A stretch of 10,108 bases of DNA from Bacillota bacterium (GTDB taxonomy: Bacteria > Bacillota_E > Sulfobacillia > Sulfobacillales > Sulfobacillaceae): positions 1 through 10,108 of the forward strand of contig JAKADW010000051.1 in assembly GCA_021820165.1 (NCBI GenBank). The letters are read 5' to 3'. Under the pieces are notes generated by a model, which was not told the DNA's origin, searched no databases, and was given only the letters and a program-made list of their open reading frames with translations. A program made the position numbers and the translations under genes. Positions 1 to 6,182 of this stretch are shown here, piece after piece. How positions within the stretch are numbered: the stretch's first letter is position 1; each line of letters starts with the position of its first letter.

Positions 1-385
1 CCACTTGCCCCAATAAGGTGGTCGACACGGCAACCCAACGAATGCCCCGAAGATACGTGGCGGCCGAAAACCCCAATAAATCGGTCGCCACTCCCCCTCC
101 CATAGAAACTAAAACGGTGTCCCGGGTGGTCTTCTGCTCACCAAGCCACGCGTAAACGCGCGCCACCGACTCCAAGTTTTTAGCCGCCTCACCCAGCGGG
201 AGCGACAGGACGGCTTCAGCACCCGTTTCCTGGGCGGTCTCGGTCACCCATTTAGCCAACGACGCATCAGCAATCAAAAGACGCCGGGGGCCGAGGTCTC
301 GAACCGATTCCGACCACGAAGACCCAAAGAGAAGCCGCGATGACGATTCTCGACGATACGCGATAAGAGACTCAGACCCGGACAT
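1..385 (-). CDS. aroB: 3-dehydroquinate synthase, N-terminal part (cut by window edge)
   Basis: This is the first 128 codons of an open frame that runs off the left edge. The enzyme converts DAHP to 3-dehydroquinate, the second shikimate-pathway step, using NAD and a divalent metal in the cytoplasm. What I see: the glycine-rich NAD-binding segment MGGGVATDLLGF at residues 95-106, followed by AATYLRGIRWVAVSTTLLGQ, which is the typical AroB core just before the metal- and substrate-binding part (not in the window). The GGGVATDL form differs slightly from the common GGGVVGDL but is within family variation. The ATG at 385 overlaps the end of aroK by 14 bases and has a GGAAGG ribosome binding site about 9 bases upstream, so translation is probably coupled to aroK. 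Identification is firm; the C-terminal domain cannot be judged. Confidence 0.93.
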   Translation of the reverse strand, partial: MSGSESLIAYRRESSSRLLFGSSWSESVRDLGPRRLLIADASLAKWVTETAQETGAEAVLSLPLGEAAKNLESVARVYAWLGEQKTTRDTVLVSMGGGVATDLLGFSAATYLRGIRWVAVSTTLLGQV

Positions 386-902
386 GTTTTTCGTCCTTCC
401 ACCATTTTGTAATGTCATCGGCGACCGAGGACGCCGAGCGAACCGACACGTCCACCGTCACATCAGAAAGCCGTTGGTAGGTGCGCCGACGCCCCTGAAA
501 AAGTGCCTCGAAGGCCTCGAACCCTAGATTCGCGAGCGGTCGTTCGGGGCTCTGCGCCCGGGCGTAAAGCACGGATGCGGGCGCATCAAGCCAGGCCACC
601 CAAAACTCCTCGGCAAGAAGACGCTGGCAATCGGGATCCATGGGCGCCCCGCCTCCCAGAGACACAATCGTCGGTCCGGGACTTTGACAGATCTCAAGCA
701 TCACCTCACGTTCCAAGGCACGAAATGCTGCCTCCCCGCGATCGCGAAAAATTGTCGCTACCGGCGCCCCAAAGCGCTCCTCAACCTTTCGATCCACGTC
801 GACCCAGGGGAATCCCCACTGGGTGTGGAGAATCTCGGCCACGGTTGACTTGCCGGCTCCCATCATCCCAATCAGCGCGAGGCGATTAGAACTCTTGGGC
901 AT
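372..902 (-). CDS. aroK: shikimate kinase
   Basis: A 176-residue cytoplasmic enzyme, the usual family length, that phosphorylates shikimate at the 3-hydroxyl with ATP, the fifth step toward chorismate. What I see: Walker A GMMGAGKST at residues 12-20; D37 in VDVD, corresponding to the shikimate-binding aspartate; R58 in the FRALE segment; the SLGGGA substrate-binding loop near residue 80; and a lid segment around SPERPLAN carrying the ATP-contacting arginine. The ATG at 902 lies inside the end of aroC (17-base overlap), and its own ribosome binding site is weak, so it probably depends on aroC translation. The 3' end overlaps the aroB start. It sits in order with aroC and aroB, as is common in Firmicutes. 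aroK and aroL types are not distinguishable here; aroK is used as the default name. Confidence 0.96.
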   Translation of the reverse strand: MPKSSNRLALIGMMGAGKSTVAEILHTQWGFPWVDVDRKVEERFGAPVATIFRDRGEAAFRALEREVMLEICQSPGPTIVSLGGGAPMDPDCQRLLAEEFWVAWLDAPASVLYARAQSPERPLANLGFEAFEALFQGRRRTYQRLSDVTVDVSVRSASSVADDITKWWKDEKHVRV

Positions 903-2043
903 AGCGCGTCCACGCCTGAAGACGTTGGCTGACTTCCTTCACACTGTCTCCTCCAAACTTCTCCAAAATCGCATCGGCCAACACATGCATGACCATGGCT
1001 TCCCCAATCACCACCGCCGCCGGCACCGCCGTCACGTCGGAGCGCTCCACCGTCGCTAAGAATGGTTCTTTGCTCTCGATGTCAAATGAGCCTAAGGGGG
1101 ACGTCAGGGTCGAGAGCGGCTTCATCCCCACCCGCACTTTCAGGGGCATTCCGGTCGTGATTCCACCTTCAAGACCCCCGGCGCGATTCGTGCGTCGCGT
1201 AAAGCCCGTCTCCTGCTCCCACCAAATCGCATCATGGACTCCGGAACCTTGATGCTCGGATTGGTCAAACCCTGTACCCACTTCGACGGCTTTCATGGCG
1301 GGAATGGACAACAAGGCCGCTCCAAGTCGTGCCTCCAAGCGCCGATGCCAGGACGCATAACTTCCCAAGCCTACGGGAAGGCCAAAAGCAACCACCTCAA
1401 AGGTGCCCCCTAAGGTGTCGCCCGCTTCTTTGGCCTGGTCAATCGCTTTCATCATGCGGCCGGCTACCTCTGGATCCACCACCCGCACCGGCGACCCTTC
1501 CGCCTGGCGAATAGCCTCTAGCGTCACCTCGCGCGGCTCTACGTGTACCGGTCCAATACTGACCACATGACCCGCGACCTCAATAGACAGGGAACGCAAG
1601 AAGGCCCGTGCCACCGCCCCCAACGCCACCCGCATGGTCGTCTCGCGTGCCGACGCGCGCTCTAGCACATTTCTTAAGTCACGATGGCCGTATTTGATGC
1701 CTCCCACCAGATCGGCGTGGCCCGGACGAGGCCGGGTGACAATTCTATCGGGCGTGCCGGCGTCTGGCGACATCGACTCACGCCAGTTCTCAAAGTCTCG
1801 ATTGGTCACGGTTAAGGCGACTGGGCTGCCTAAGGTAAGACCATGCCGCACTCCGCCCCAAATTTCGGCCCGGTCGCGTTCGATGGCCATCCTGCCACCT
1901 CGTCCGTACCCCTTTTGGCGGCGCGCTAAATCTTCGTCAATCAGTTCCCGGGTCAAAGGCACTCCGGCCGGCACCCCTTCCACAATGCCCACCAATCCTG
2001 GCCCGTGCGACTCCCCCGCTGTCATGTAACGCCACTTCTCCAT
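886..2043 (-). CDS. aroC: chorismate synthase
   Basis: A 385-residue enzyme, close to the 380-390 usual in Gram-positive bacteria, that removes phosphate from EPSP to make chorismate, the branch point to aromatic amino acids and folate. It needs reduced FMN. What I see: the first family signature GESHGPGLVGIVEGVPAG with catalytic H13; the second region RPRPGHADLVGG with H109, followed by the SARETTMR flavin/substrate loop; and the third signature RSDVTAVPA with D336. The frame stays open upstream to 2373, but that extension lies within the prepilin peptidase gene and looks unlike any protein family. The ATG at 2043 has the strong site TAGGAGGG six bases upstream and gives the normal MEKWRYMTAGESHG start. 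It begins 11 bases after the prepilin peptidase stop and overlaps aroK at its end. Confidence 0.98.
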   Translation of the reverse strand: MEKWRYMTAGESHGPGLVGIVEGVPAGVPLTRELIDEDLARRQKGYGRGGRMAIERDRAEIWGGVRHGLTLGSPVALTVTNRDFENWRESMSPDAGTPDRIVTRPRPGHADLVGGIKYGHRDLRNVLERASARETTMRVALGAVARAFLRSLSIEVAGHVVSIGPVHVEPREVTLEAIRQAEGSPVRVVDPEVAGRMMKAIDQAKEAGDTLGGTFEVVAFGLPVGLGSYASWHRRLEARLGAALLSIPAMKAVEVGTGFDQSEHQGSGVHDAIWWEQETGFTRRTNRAGGLEGGITTGMPLKVRVGMKPLSTLTSPLGSFDIESKEPFLATVERSDVTAVPAAVVIGEAMVMHVLADAILEKFGGDSVKEVSQRLQAWTRYAQEF

Positions 2044-2054
2044 ACGTATCCCTC

Positions 2055-2630
2055 CTAATGCACCAGATCTAGTAGTCCTACAAAGCCGCCGAATGCCAAA
2101 AACGGCCCCAGCGCTATTAATCCCGTGCCGCGCCGTCGCGCCGCTATGAGAAACAACGCATAGATGCCAGCGGCCCACATCCCCGCCACCATACTCACCA
2201 ACCCGGCGGGATATCCCAAGCCAAAGGCCAGTACTCCTGCCAATTTGACATCCCCCATGCCTAATCCTCCATGGGTAACTACATGAACCGTTAAATAAAA
2301 AAGAAAAATCGCCATCCCTAGAATGGCCGACAGAAGCCAGCGCCCCTCTTGAAGTCTCACCGCTACCCCCCACACCAGCGCCGTGGCCGTGAGACGATTG
2401 GGAATGATATGGTGGCGGCGATCAACCACGGCGACCACCGCCAATATGGCGGTCAAAATAACCGGCCAAAATCTTGCCTGAGGAAAAACTAAGGCGGTTC
2501 CCGTCCCCGCCATTAGCGTCAACAAAGTCGCCGCTCGACGATCCGTTGAGGAAGCCTCCGCTCCCCACCAGGACGCTGTGGAATAAACCAAAAGCGATCC
2601 AACAAGGGCCCACGCTACCCCTATGACCAC
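2055..2630 (-). CDS. short type IV prepilin peptidase (A24 family)
   Basis: A very hydrophobic protein of about 191 residues with roughly six predicted membrane segments. Family A24 aspartyl proteases cut the leader of type IV pilins and pseudopilins at the inner face of the membrane. What I see: the two catalytic aspartate motifs, VVDRRHHIIPN (D70) and GLGMGDVKLAG (D127). The N-terminal cytoplasmic methyltransferase domain of full-length PilD and its zinc-binding cysteine pairs are absent; there is no cysteine anywhere in the protein. It is therefore a peptidase-only form. Start choice: GTG at 2630 has GGGAGG ten bases upstream; GTG at 2648 (197 residues) is an alternative with a poorer, closer site. 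Either start overlaps the end of aroE. Its position between aroE and aroC suggests co-transcription. Pilus genes may lie beyond the window, but none is visible. It could also process competence or secretion pseudopilins. Confidence 0.9.
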   Translation of the reverse strand: MVIGVAWALVGSLLVYSTASWWGAEASSTDRRAATLLTLMAGTGTALVFPQARFWPVILTAILAVVAVVDRRHHIIPNRLTATALVWGVAVRLQEGRWLLSAILGMAIFLFYLTVHVVTHGGLGMGDVKLAGVLAFGLGYPAGLVSMVAGMWAAGIYALFLIAARRRGTGLIALGPFLAFGGFVGLLDLVH

Positions 2631-3403
2631 GCTTGGACCGCCTCCCACATGGCCTCTCTTGGCCCTTCTGTGCCAAACCAGCTAAGCCAACTGATGGCCG
2701 CCTGATCGACCAGCAACCCCAACCCATCAATAATCCGCGCGCCCGCCTTCTCAGCCCCATCGAGAAAAGTTGTCCGCCGCGGTCGATATACCCAATCAAC
2801 CGCCAGACCTCCCGCCACAGGACGCGGCCATTGGGACTCGTCCCCCTCCCCCAGCTGCCCGAGAGGCGTGGCATTAACCACCACCGCCCACGACATCGGG
2901 GTGAGCCTCTCCTCCCACCGTAACGTCTTCTGGGTGAAGACCACCTGGCGGGGATTACGAGCCGCTACCCATACCTCGTAGCCGCGTCGGGACAACACCG
3001 CCGCCGTCGCCCGTGCTACGCCCCCAGCCCCGAGAATCAAGGCCGGTTCTCCGCTGGCTTGAGGAAGCCTCCGATAGAGAGCTTGGCAGTCGGTGTTCTC
3101 CCCCACCCACCCCTCTTTTGTCCACACCAGCGTATTGGCGGCACCCGACACCTGAACCCACTCACTCTGGCGAATAAGAAGCGGCAATACCGATTCTTTG
3201 AGAGGCCGGGTGAGGTTAACCCCTTGCCCCCCCAAGCAACGAAACGCCTCCAATTTCAGGACGAGCTCGGAGGGCGCGACTTCCGTGGGAAAATAAAACG
3301 CAGTACGGTTGGAAACGCGAAAGGCATAATTATGTAGGTTTGGGGAAAGCGAGTGGACAATCGGCTTGCCAAAGACTGAAAAGAGCGCTAACGACTCCGC
3401 CAC
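2621..3403 (-). CDS. aroE: shikimate dehydrogenase (NADP+)
   Basis: A 260-residue enzyme, slightly short for the family, that reduces 3-dehydroshikimate to shikimate with NADPH. What I see: the shikimate-binding serines in HSLSP (S18, S20); catalytic K69 in NLTRPLK; N90 in ANTL; catalytic D105 in ENTDC; the Rossmann loop GAGGVARA from residue 125; the cofactor-ribose region AARNPRQ; the NATPLGQ segment; and the C-terminal DQAAISWLSWFG helix with the substrate glutamine. The RPLK spelling, where many homologues have IPHK, is a modest deviation that keeps the lysine. The GTG start at 3403 has an AAGGAGG site that overlaps the yqeG stop codon, so the two genes are tightly coupled. Its 3' end overlaps the start of the prepilin peptidase gene. 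Confidence 0.97.
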   Translation of the reverse strand: MAESLALFSVFGKPIVHSLSPNLHNYAFRVSNRTAFYFPTEVAPSELVLKLEAFRCLGGQGVNLTRPLKESVLPLLIRQSEWVQVSGAANTLVWTKEGWVGENTDCQALYRRLPQASGEPALILGAGGVARATAAVLSRRGYEVWVAARNPRQVVFTQKTLRWEERLTPMSWAVVVNATPLGQLGEGDESQWPRPVAGGLAVDWVYRPRRTTFLDGAEKAGARIIDGLGLLVDQAAISWLSWFGTEGPREAMWEAVQAWS

Positions 3404-3412
3404 GGGTCCTCC

Positions 3413-3925
3413 TTAAGTACGATGCTGCGTCGATAGGGGCTCATGGTCGGGTAAAAGCATGCGCTCCACCCGGCGCACCACCCGGGTTGCCCAATATTCC
3501 TGCTCATTCATGGGCCGCACCAAAATCGTGAACAAATTTAATCGATTGCCGCCCAGAATGTCGGTAAACACTTGATCCCCGACGACCGCCGTTTCACGAT
3601 GGTGGGTGCCCATCTTACGCATCGCCAAGCGGAACGCTCGCCGCCGAGGTTTGGCCGCCTTGGCGATGGCCATGACCCCGATCTCGCGGCCAAAGAGTTC
3701 AACCCGTTCGCTGAGATTGTTGGACACGATGCAACTCTTCAACTGATGCTGGCGTACCTCCCCGAGCCATTCCATGAGCTCGTGCGAAGCATTCGGCTGA
3801 TTCCATCCCACCAAGGTATTATCAAGGTCGAGAATAAGCCCCTTGACGCCCCGATTCACCAGGCGGGACAGGTCGATGTCATAGATCGATTGCACGAAAA
3901 GTCGTGGCTGAAGGATGTCAATCAT
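3413..3925 (-). CDS. yqeG: YqeG-family HAD phosphatase (subfamily IIIA)
   Basis: A 170-residue HAD-superfamily phosphatase. What I see: motif I DLDNTL with D33 (nucleophile) and D35; motif II serine in VSNN (S68); motif III lysine in AKP (K92); and motif IV GDQVFTDILGGNR with D117 and D122. The order and wording match YqeG of Bacillus. YqeG is related to the Gep4 family, whose yeast member dephosphorylates phosphatidylglycerophosphate; a role in lipid phosphate removal here is inference. Start choice: ATG at 3925 has GGGGAGGGGAG eight bases upstream. An ATG at 3949 would add eight residues but has no ribosome binding site and would sit almost on the predicted transcription start. It is the first gene of the operon, nine bases before aroE. 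Confidence 0.93.
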   Translation of the reverse strand: MIDILQPRLFVQSIYDIDLSRLVNRGVKGLILDLDNTLVGWNQPNASHELMEWLGEVRQHQLKSCIVSNNLSERVELFGREIGVMAIAKAAKPRRRAFRLAMRKMGTHHRETAVVGDQVFTDILGGNRLNLFTILVRPMNEQEYWATRVVRRVERMLLPDHEPLSTQHRT

Positions 3926-3933
3926 ACTCTTCG

Positions 3934-3944
3934 CTCCCCTCCCC
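3934..3944 (-). promoter_or_regulatory. ribosome binding site that decides the yqeG start
   Basis: Read on the minus strand this is GGGGAGGGGAG, eight bases before the ATG at 3925. The in-frame ATG at 3949 lies upstream of this site and has no purine-rich stretch of its own, so initiation at 3925 is favoured. Confidence 0.7.
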
Positions 3945-3957
3945 ACCATTCTGTGCC

Positions 3958-3988
3958 AGTATACCAGGAACTATGAGACCACAGCCAA
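3958..3988 (-). promoter_or_regulatory. extended -10 promoter of the yqeG-aro operon
   Basis: On the minus strand TGGTATACT (3966 down to 3958) is an extended -10 element: a TG-n followed by TATACT, five of six matches to TATAAT. The best -35 candidate, TTGGCT (3988 down to 3983), is weak and 19 bases away, which fits an extended -10 promoter that depends little on -35. Transcription would begin near 3951, giving a leader of about 25 bases before the yqeG ATG at 3925. No other promoter was seen for the minus-strand genes. Confidence 0.6.
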
Positions 3989-4006
3989 ATTGTCGATGGA
4001 AATTAG

Positions 4007-4029
4007 CCCAGTCGGGCACCCTAGTCGGG
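4007..4029. repeat. paired short direct repeat upstream of the suf promoter
   Basis: Two near-identical units lie next to each other: CCCAGTCGGG (4007-4016) and CCCTAGTCGGG (4019-4029). They share AGTCGGG at a 13-base interval and end six bases before the -35 box of the suf promoter, a position where activators often bind. This may be a regulator site, or chance in GC-rich DNA. The divergent promoter starts about 55 bases away on the other strand. Confidence 0.35.
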
Positions 4030-4034
4030 ATTGG

Positions 4035-4062
4035 TTGACAATTCGCCGGACACAGATACACT
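4035..4062 (+). promoter_or_regulatory. sigma-A-like promoter of the suf operon
   Basis: A perfect -35 box TTGACA (4035-4040) is followed 16 bases later by TACACT (4057-4062), four of six matches to TATAAT. Transcription would begin near 4069, about 50 bases before the sufC start. The weak -10 box and slightly short spacing suggest an adjustable promoter. It is the only convincing plus-strand promoter upstream of sufC. Confidence 0.6.
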
Positions 4063-4075
4063 GGAGCTAGGAATA

Positions 4076-4092
4076 CTGAGTAAACTACTCAG
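4076..4092. promoter_or_regulatory. perfect palindrome in the suf leader, candidate IscR/Rrf2-type operator
   Basis: The sequence is CTGAGTA-AAC-TACTCAG, a perfect inverted repeat with seven-base arms. It sits just after the predicted suf transcription start and ends 15 bases before the AGGAGG site of sufC. Lined up by its centre with the E. coli IscR type 1 consensus as I remember it (core YYGACT-RWWWY-AGTCRR), 14 of 17 core positions agree. The main difference is a symmetric C/G swap in each arm; the outer ATA/TAT parts do not match well. A repressor bound here would block transcription. As RNA it could also form a seven-pair hairpin, but no U-run follows, so it is not a terminator. Confidence 0.5.
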
Positions 4093-4118
4093 AAATGGGT
4101 ACGGATTAGGAGGCTTCT

Positions 4119-4892
4119 ATGTCAACACCGGAACTAGTCATTCACGATCTTCATATGCAGATCGACGACAAACCGATTTTGAAGGGCTTGAGCCTGACGG
4201 TGAAGGGTGGCGAAATTCACGCCATCATGGGCCCTAACGGCACCGGCAAGACCTCGCTCGCACAAACCCTGATGGGCCACCCCCGTTATACCGTGACAAA
4301 AGGGCAAGTCACGTTGGACGGCGACGACATCACCGTCATGAGGACTGACGAGCGCGCCCGTCGTGGGCTCTTTCTTGCCATGCAATATCCGAGTGAAATT
4401 TCCGGCGTAACCACCGCCAACTTTCTTCGAGCAGCCATTAACGCCCGTCGCGGCGAGGGCAACAATATTTCCCTAAAGGAATTTCGCGACCGTCTTGACG
4501 AGGCGATGCGCTTTTTAGATATGGACCCGAAATTCGCCAACCGTTACCTGAACGAAGGCTTTTCCGGTGGGGAAAAGAAACGCAACGAGATTCTCCAGAT
4601 GCTGATGCTGAAACCTCGCATAGCCATTTTAGATGAGATCGACTCCGGACTGGACATTGATGCCATCAAAGTAGTGGGTAAAGGGGTGAACTCCCTGAAA
4701 GGACCGGATTTTGGGGCGTTGATTATCACCCACTACCAGCGAATTTTAGACTACGTCAAACCGGACGTGGTTCACATCATGGTGGACGGACGCATTGTGA
4801 AGTCTGGAAACGCGAACCTGGCCGCCGAATTGGACAAAAAAGGTTACGAGTGGGTTCGCAACGAACTGGCCAAATCGGCCGGGCAGGCCTAA
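4119..4892 (+). CDS. sufC: Fe-S cluster assembly ATPase SufC
   Basis: A 257-residue ABC-type ATPase, the usual length, that binds SufB and SufD and drives the shape changes of the SufBC2D scaffold during Fe-S cluster assembly. It is cytoplasmic; unlike transporter ABC proteins it has no membrane partner. What I see: Walker A GPNGTGKTS (residues 38-46); Q-loop in AMQYPSEI; the SufC-specific signature FSGGEKKRNE (usually LSGGEKKRNE); Walker B IAILDEIDSGLD; and the switch histidine in IITHYQR. The ATG at 4119 has AGGAGG five bases upstream (4108-4113). It is the first gene of the operon, downstream of the promoter and palindrome described separately, and ends 12 bases before sufD. Confidence 0.98.
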   Translation: MSTPELVIHDLHMQIDDKPILKGLSLTVKGGEIHAIMGPNGTGKTSLAQTLMGHPRYTVTKGQVTLDGDDITVMRTDERARRGLFLAMQYPSEISGVTTANFLRAAINARRGEGNNISLKEFRDRLDEAMRFLDMDPKFANRYLNEGFSGGEKKRNEILQMLMLKPRIAILDEIDSGLDIDAIKVVGKGVNSLKGPDFGALIITHYQRILDYVKPDVVHIMVDGRIVKSGNANLAAELDKKGYEWVRNELAKSAGQA

Positions 4893-4904
4893 GGGGGGAT
4901 GGGA

Positions 4905-6182
4905 ATGGCTGAGACACTCACGACTGCAACAGAGGACACTTTCCGCGAGTGGATTCAATCCCGTGCCGCGATCGAACCGCAATGGGTCCAAGAACGCCGT
5001 CTAGCGGCGGCCGAGGCATCATTGAGGTTGGATTGGCCGAAACTGGAGCGGACGCCGCTTAAAAAGCGCAAGCTGGACCAAATTTCCCTCTTCCCCCATC
5101 ATTCGCTCCAACCGGTGAAATCGATGGAACCGACCGGGGCTCAGTTGTCGGTCCGCTGGACGGGCGGGGACACGGTCGAGGTGAGTCTCCCGGAGTCGTT
5201 GGCCGAACGGGGGCTCGTGTTGCGGCCGCTGAAAGACGCCCTGAATTTTGAACCGGTCCAACAATATTTAGGAACGCTGATTGGGGACCAGGACGATAAG
5301 ATCACGGCGCTGAACGCAGCGCTGTGGACGGCTGGCACTTATCTTTACGTTCCACCCCATTTGCCCGAACCGATAGCCATTTCTCTTGAGATCGATCTGG
5401 ATGCCGAGGAGACGGCTCTCTTCAGTCGTAACATCGTTGTGGTCGGTCAAGGGAGTCGCGTCCTCATAACGGAGCGGCTCACCGGCGACGGCGGTCATGA
5501 CCGCATGCTCTTCTCGCACAACAGTGAAGTGTTTTTGGAGGCCGGCGCCAGCGTTCAATTTGGATGTATCCAGCAGTGCCCGGACCGAGTGGAAGGCTTC
5601 ATCCACCGGCAAGCCCAGATCCAAAATGACGCGCACCTCGAATGGCTCATCGGTGAGTTCGGTGCTGGGCTTCTGGTGGGAGACCATGTCACCCATCTTA
5701 AGGCGCCCGGAGCATCCACCAAGAGTATTACCGTCTTCTTTGGCACCGGCCAGCAACACCAGGACTTCACCGCCCGAAGTTTTCATCATGCCCCTTACAC
5801 AAAAAGCGACATGGTGGCCCGCGGGGTGATGAAGGGACGTTCACGCTCGGTCTTTACCGGGCTGACGCAGATTGATCAGGGGGCCCGAGGCTCCGACGGC
5901 CGTCAAAAGGAGCAGACCCTTATGCTCTCGGAAGAAGCGCGCGCTGACGCTATCCCCTCCCTATTAATTGATGAGCGGGACGTCTATGCCGCCCATGCCG
6001 CCAGTGCCGGCCCGGTCGATAAAGGCGCCATCTTCTACCTGACCAGCCGGGGGCTGACCGAAAAAGAAGCCGAGCGCATGATTGTCCATGGCTTTTTGGC
6101 CCCGGTGATTGACGGCATCCCCATCGAGGGATTGCGTGCGGAAGCTTGGCAGGCGGTGGAAAGGAAGATTACACATGATTAG
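4905..6182 (+). CDS. sufD: Fe-S cluster assembly scaffold subunit SufD
   Basis: A 425-residue subunit of the SufBCD scaffold. What I see: a variable N-terminal helical part, a beta-helix core, and the family C-terminus with SFHHAPYTKSDM, RSRSVFTGL and [22 protein letters not shown]. The conserved histidine of the SufB-SufD interface (H360 in E. coli) is present as H364 in DVYAAHAAS. Many homologues have CSHGAT there, so the neighbouring cysteine is alanine here. Start choice: ATG at 4905 lies six bases after a GGGGGG run; the ATG two codons earlier (4899) touches that run directly and is less likely. The end overlaps sufS by eight bases. It is SufD rather than SufB because it lacks the SufB cysteine and EHE residues, and a separate SufB lies downstream. 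Confidence 0.95.
   Translation: MAETLTTATEDTFREWIQSRAAIEPQWVQERRLAAAEASLRLDWPKLERTPLKKRKLDQISLFPHHSLQPVKSMEPTGAQLSVRWTGGDTVEVSLPESLAERGLVLRPLKDALNFEPVQQYLGTLIGDQDDKITALNAALWTAGTYLYVPPHLPEPIAISLEIDLDAEETALFSRNIVVVGQGSRVLITERLTGDGGHDRMLFSHNSEVFLEAGASVQFGCIQQCPDRVEGFIHRQAQIQNDAHLEWLIGEFGAGLLVGDHVTHLKAPGASTKSITVFFGTGQQHQDFTARSFHHAPYTKSDMVARGVMKGRSRSVFTGLTQIDQGARGSDGRQKEQTLMLSEEARADAIPSLLIDERDVYAAHAASAGPVDKGAIFYLTSRGLTEKEAERMIVHGFLAPVIDGIPIEGLRAEAWQAVERKITHD

Noticed and set aside
1634..2029. Plus-strand 131-codon frame opposite aroC
   Set aside because: A proline- and arginine-rich shadow of aroC with no start signals; GC-rich coding DNA often gives such frames.
2044..2373. Upstream extension of the aroC frame, giving a 495-residue protein
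   Set aside because: The extension lies inside the prepilin peptidase gene in another frame and has no family resemblance. The ATG at 2043 has a strong ribosome binding site and gives the standard N-terminus.
3572..3976. Plus-strand 134-codon frame opposite yqeG
   Set aside because: It is antisense to a well-recognised HAD phosphatase and its sequence is what the complementary strand would produce by chance.
4076..4092. Suf leader palindrome as a terminator or attenuator
   Set aside because: The loop would be only three bases and it is followed by AAATGGGTACGG rather than a T-run; an operator fits better.
4031..4237. Plus-strand 68-codon frame spanning the suf promoter and the start of sufC
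   Set aside because: It runs across the promoter and palindrome, has no ribosome binding site, and overlaps sufC in another frame.
5268..5789. Minus-strand 173-codon frame opposite sufD
   Set aside because: It is the longest shadow frame but is antisense to conserved sufD, with no promoter, ribosome binding site or recognisable domain.
6109..6174. Upstream extension of the sufS frame
   Set aside because: It lies within the end of sufD; the ATG at 6175 has its own ribosome binding site and fits the family start.
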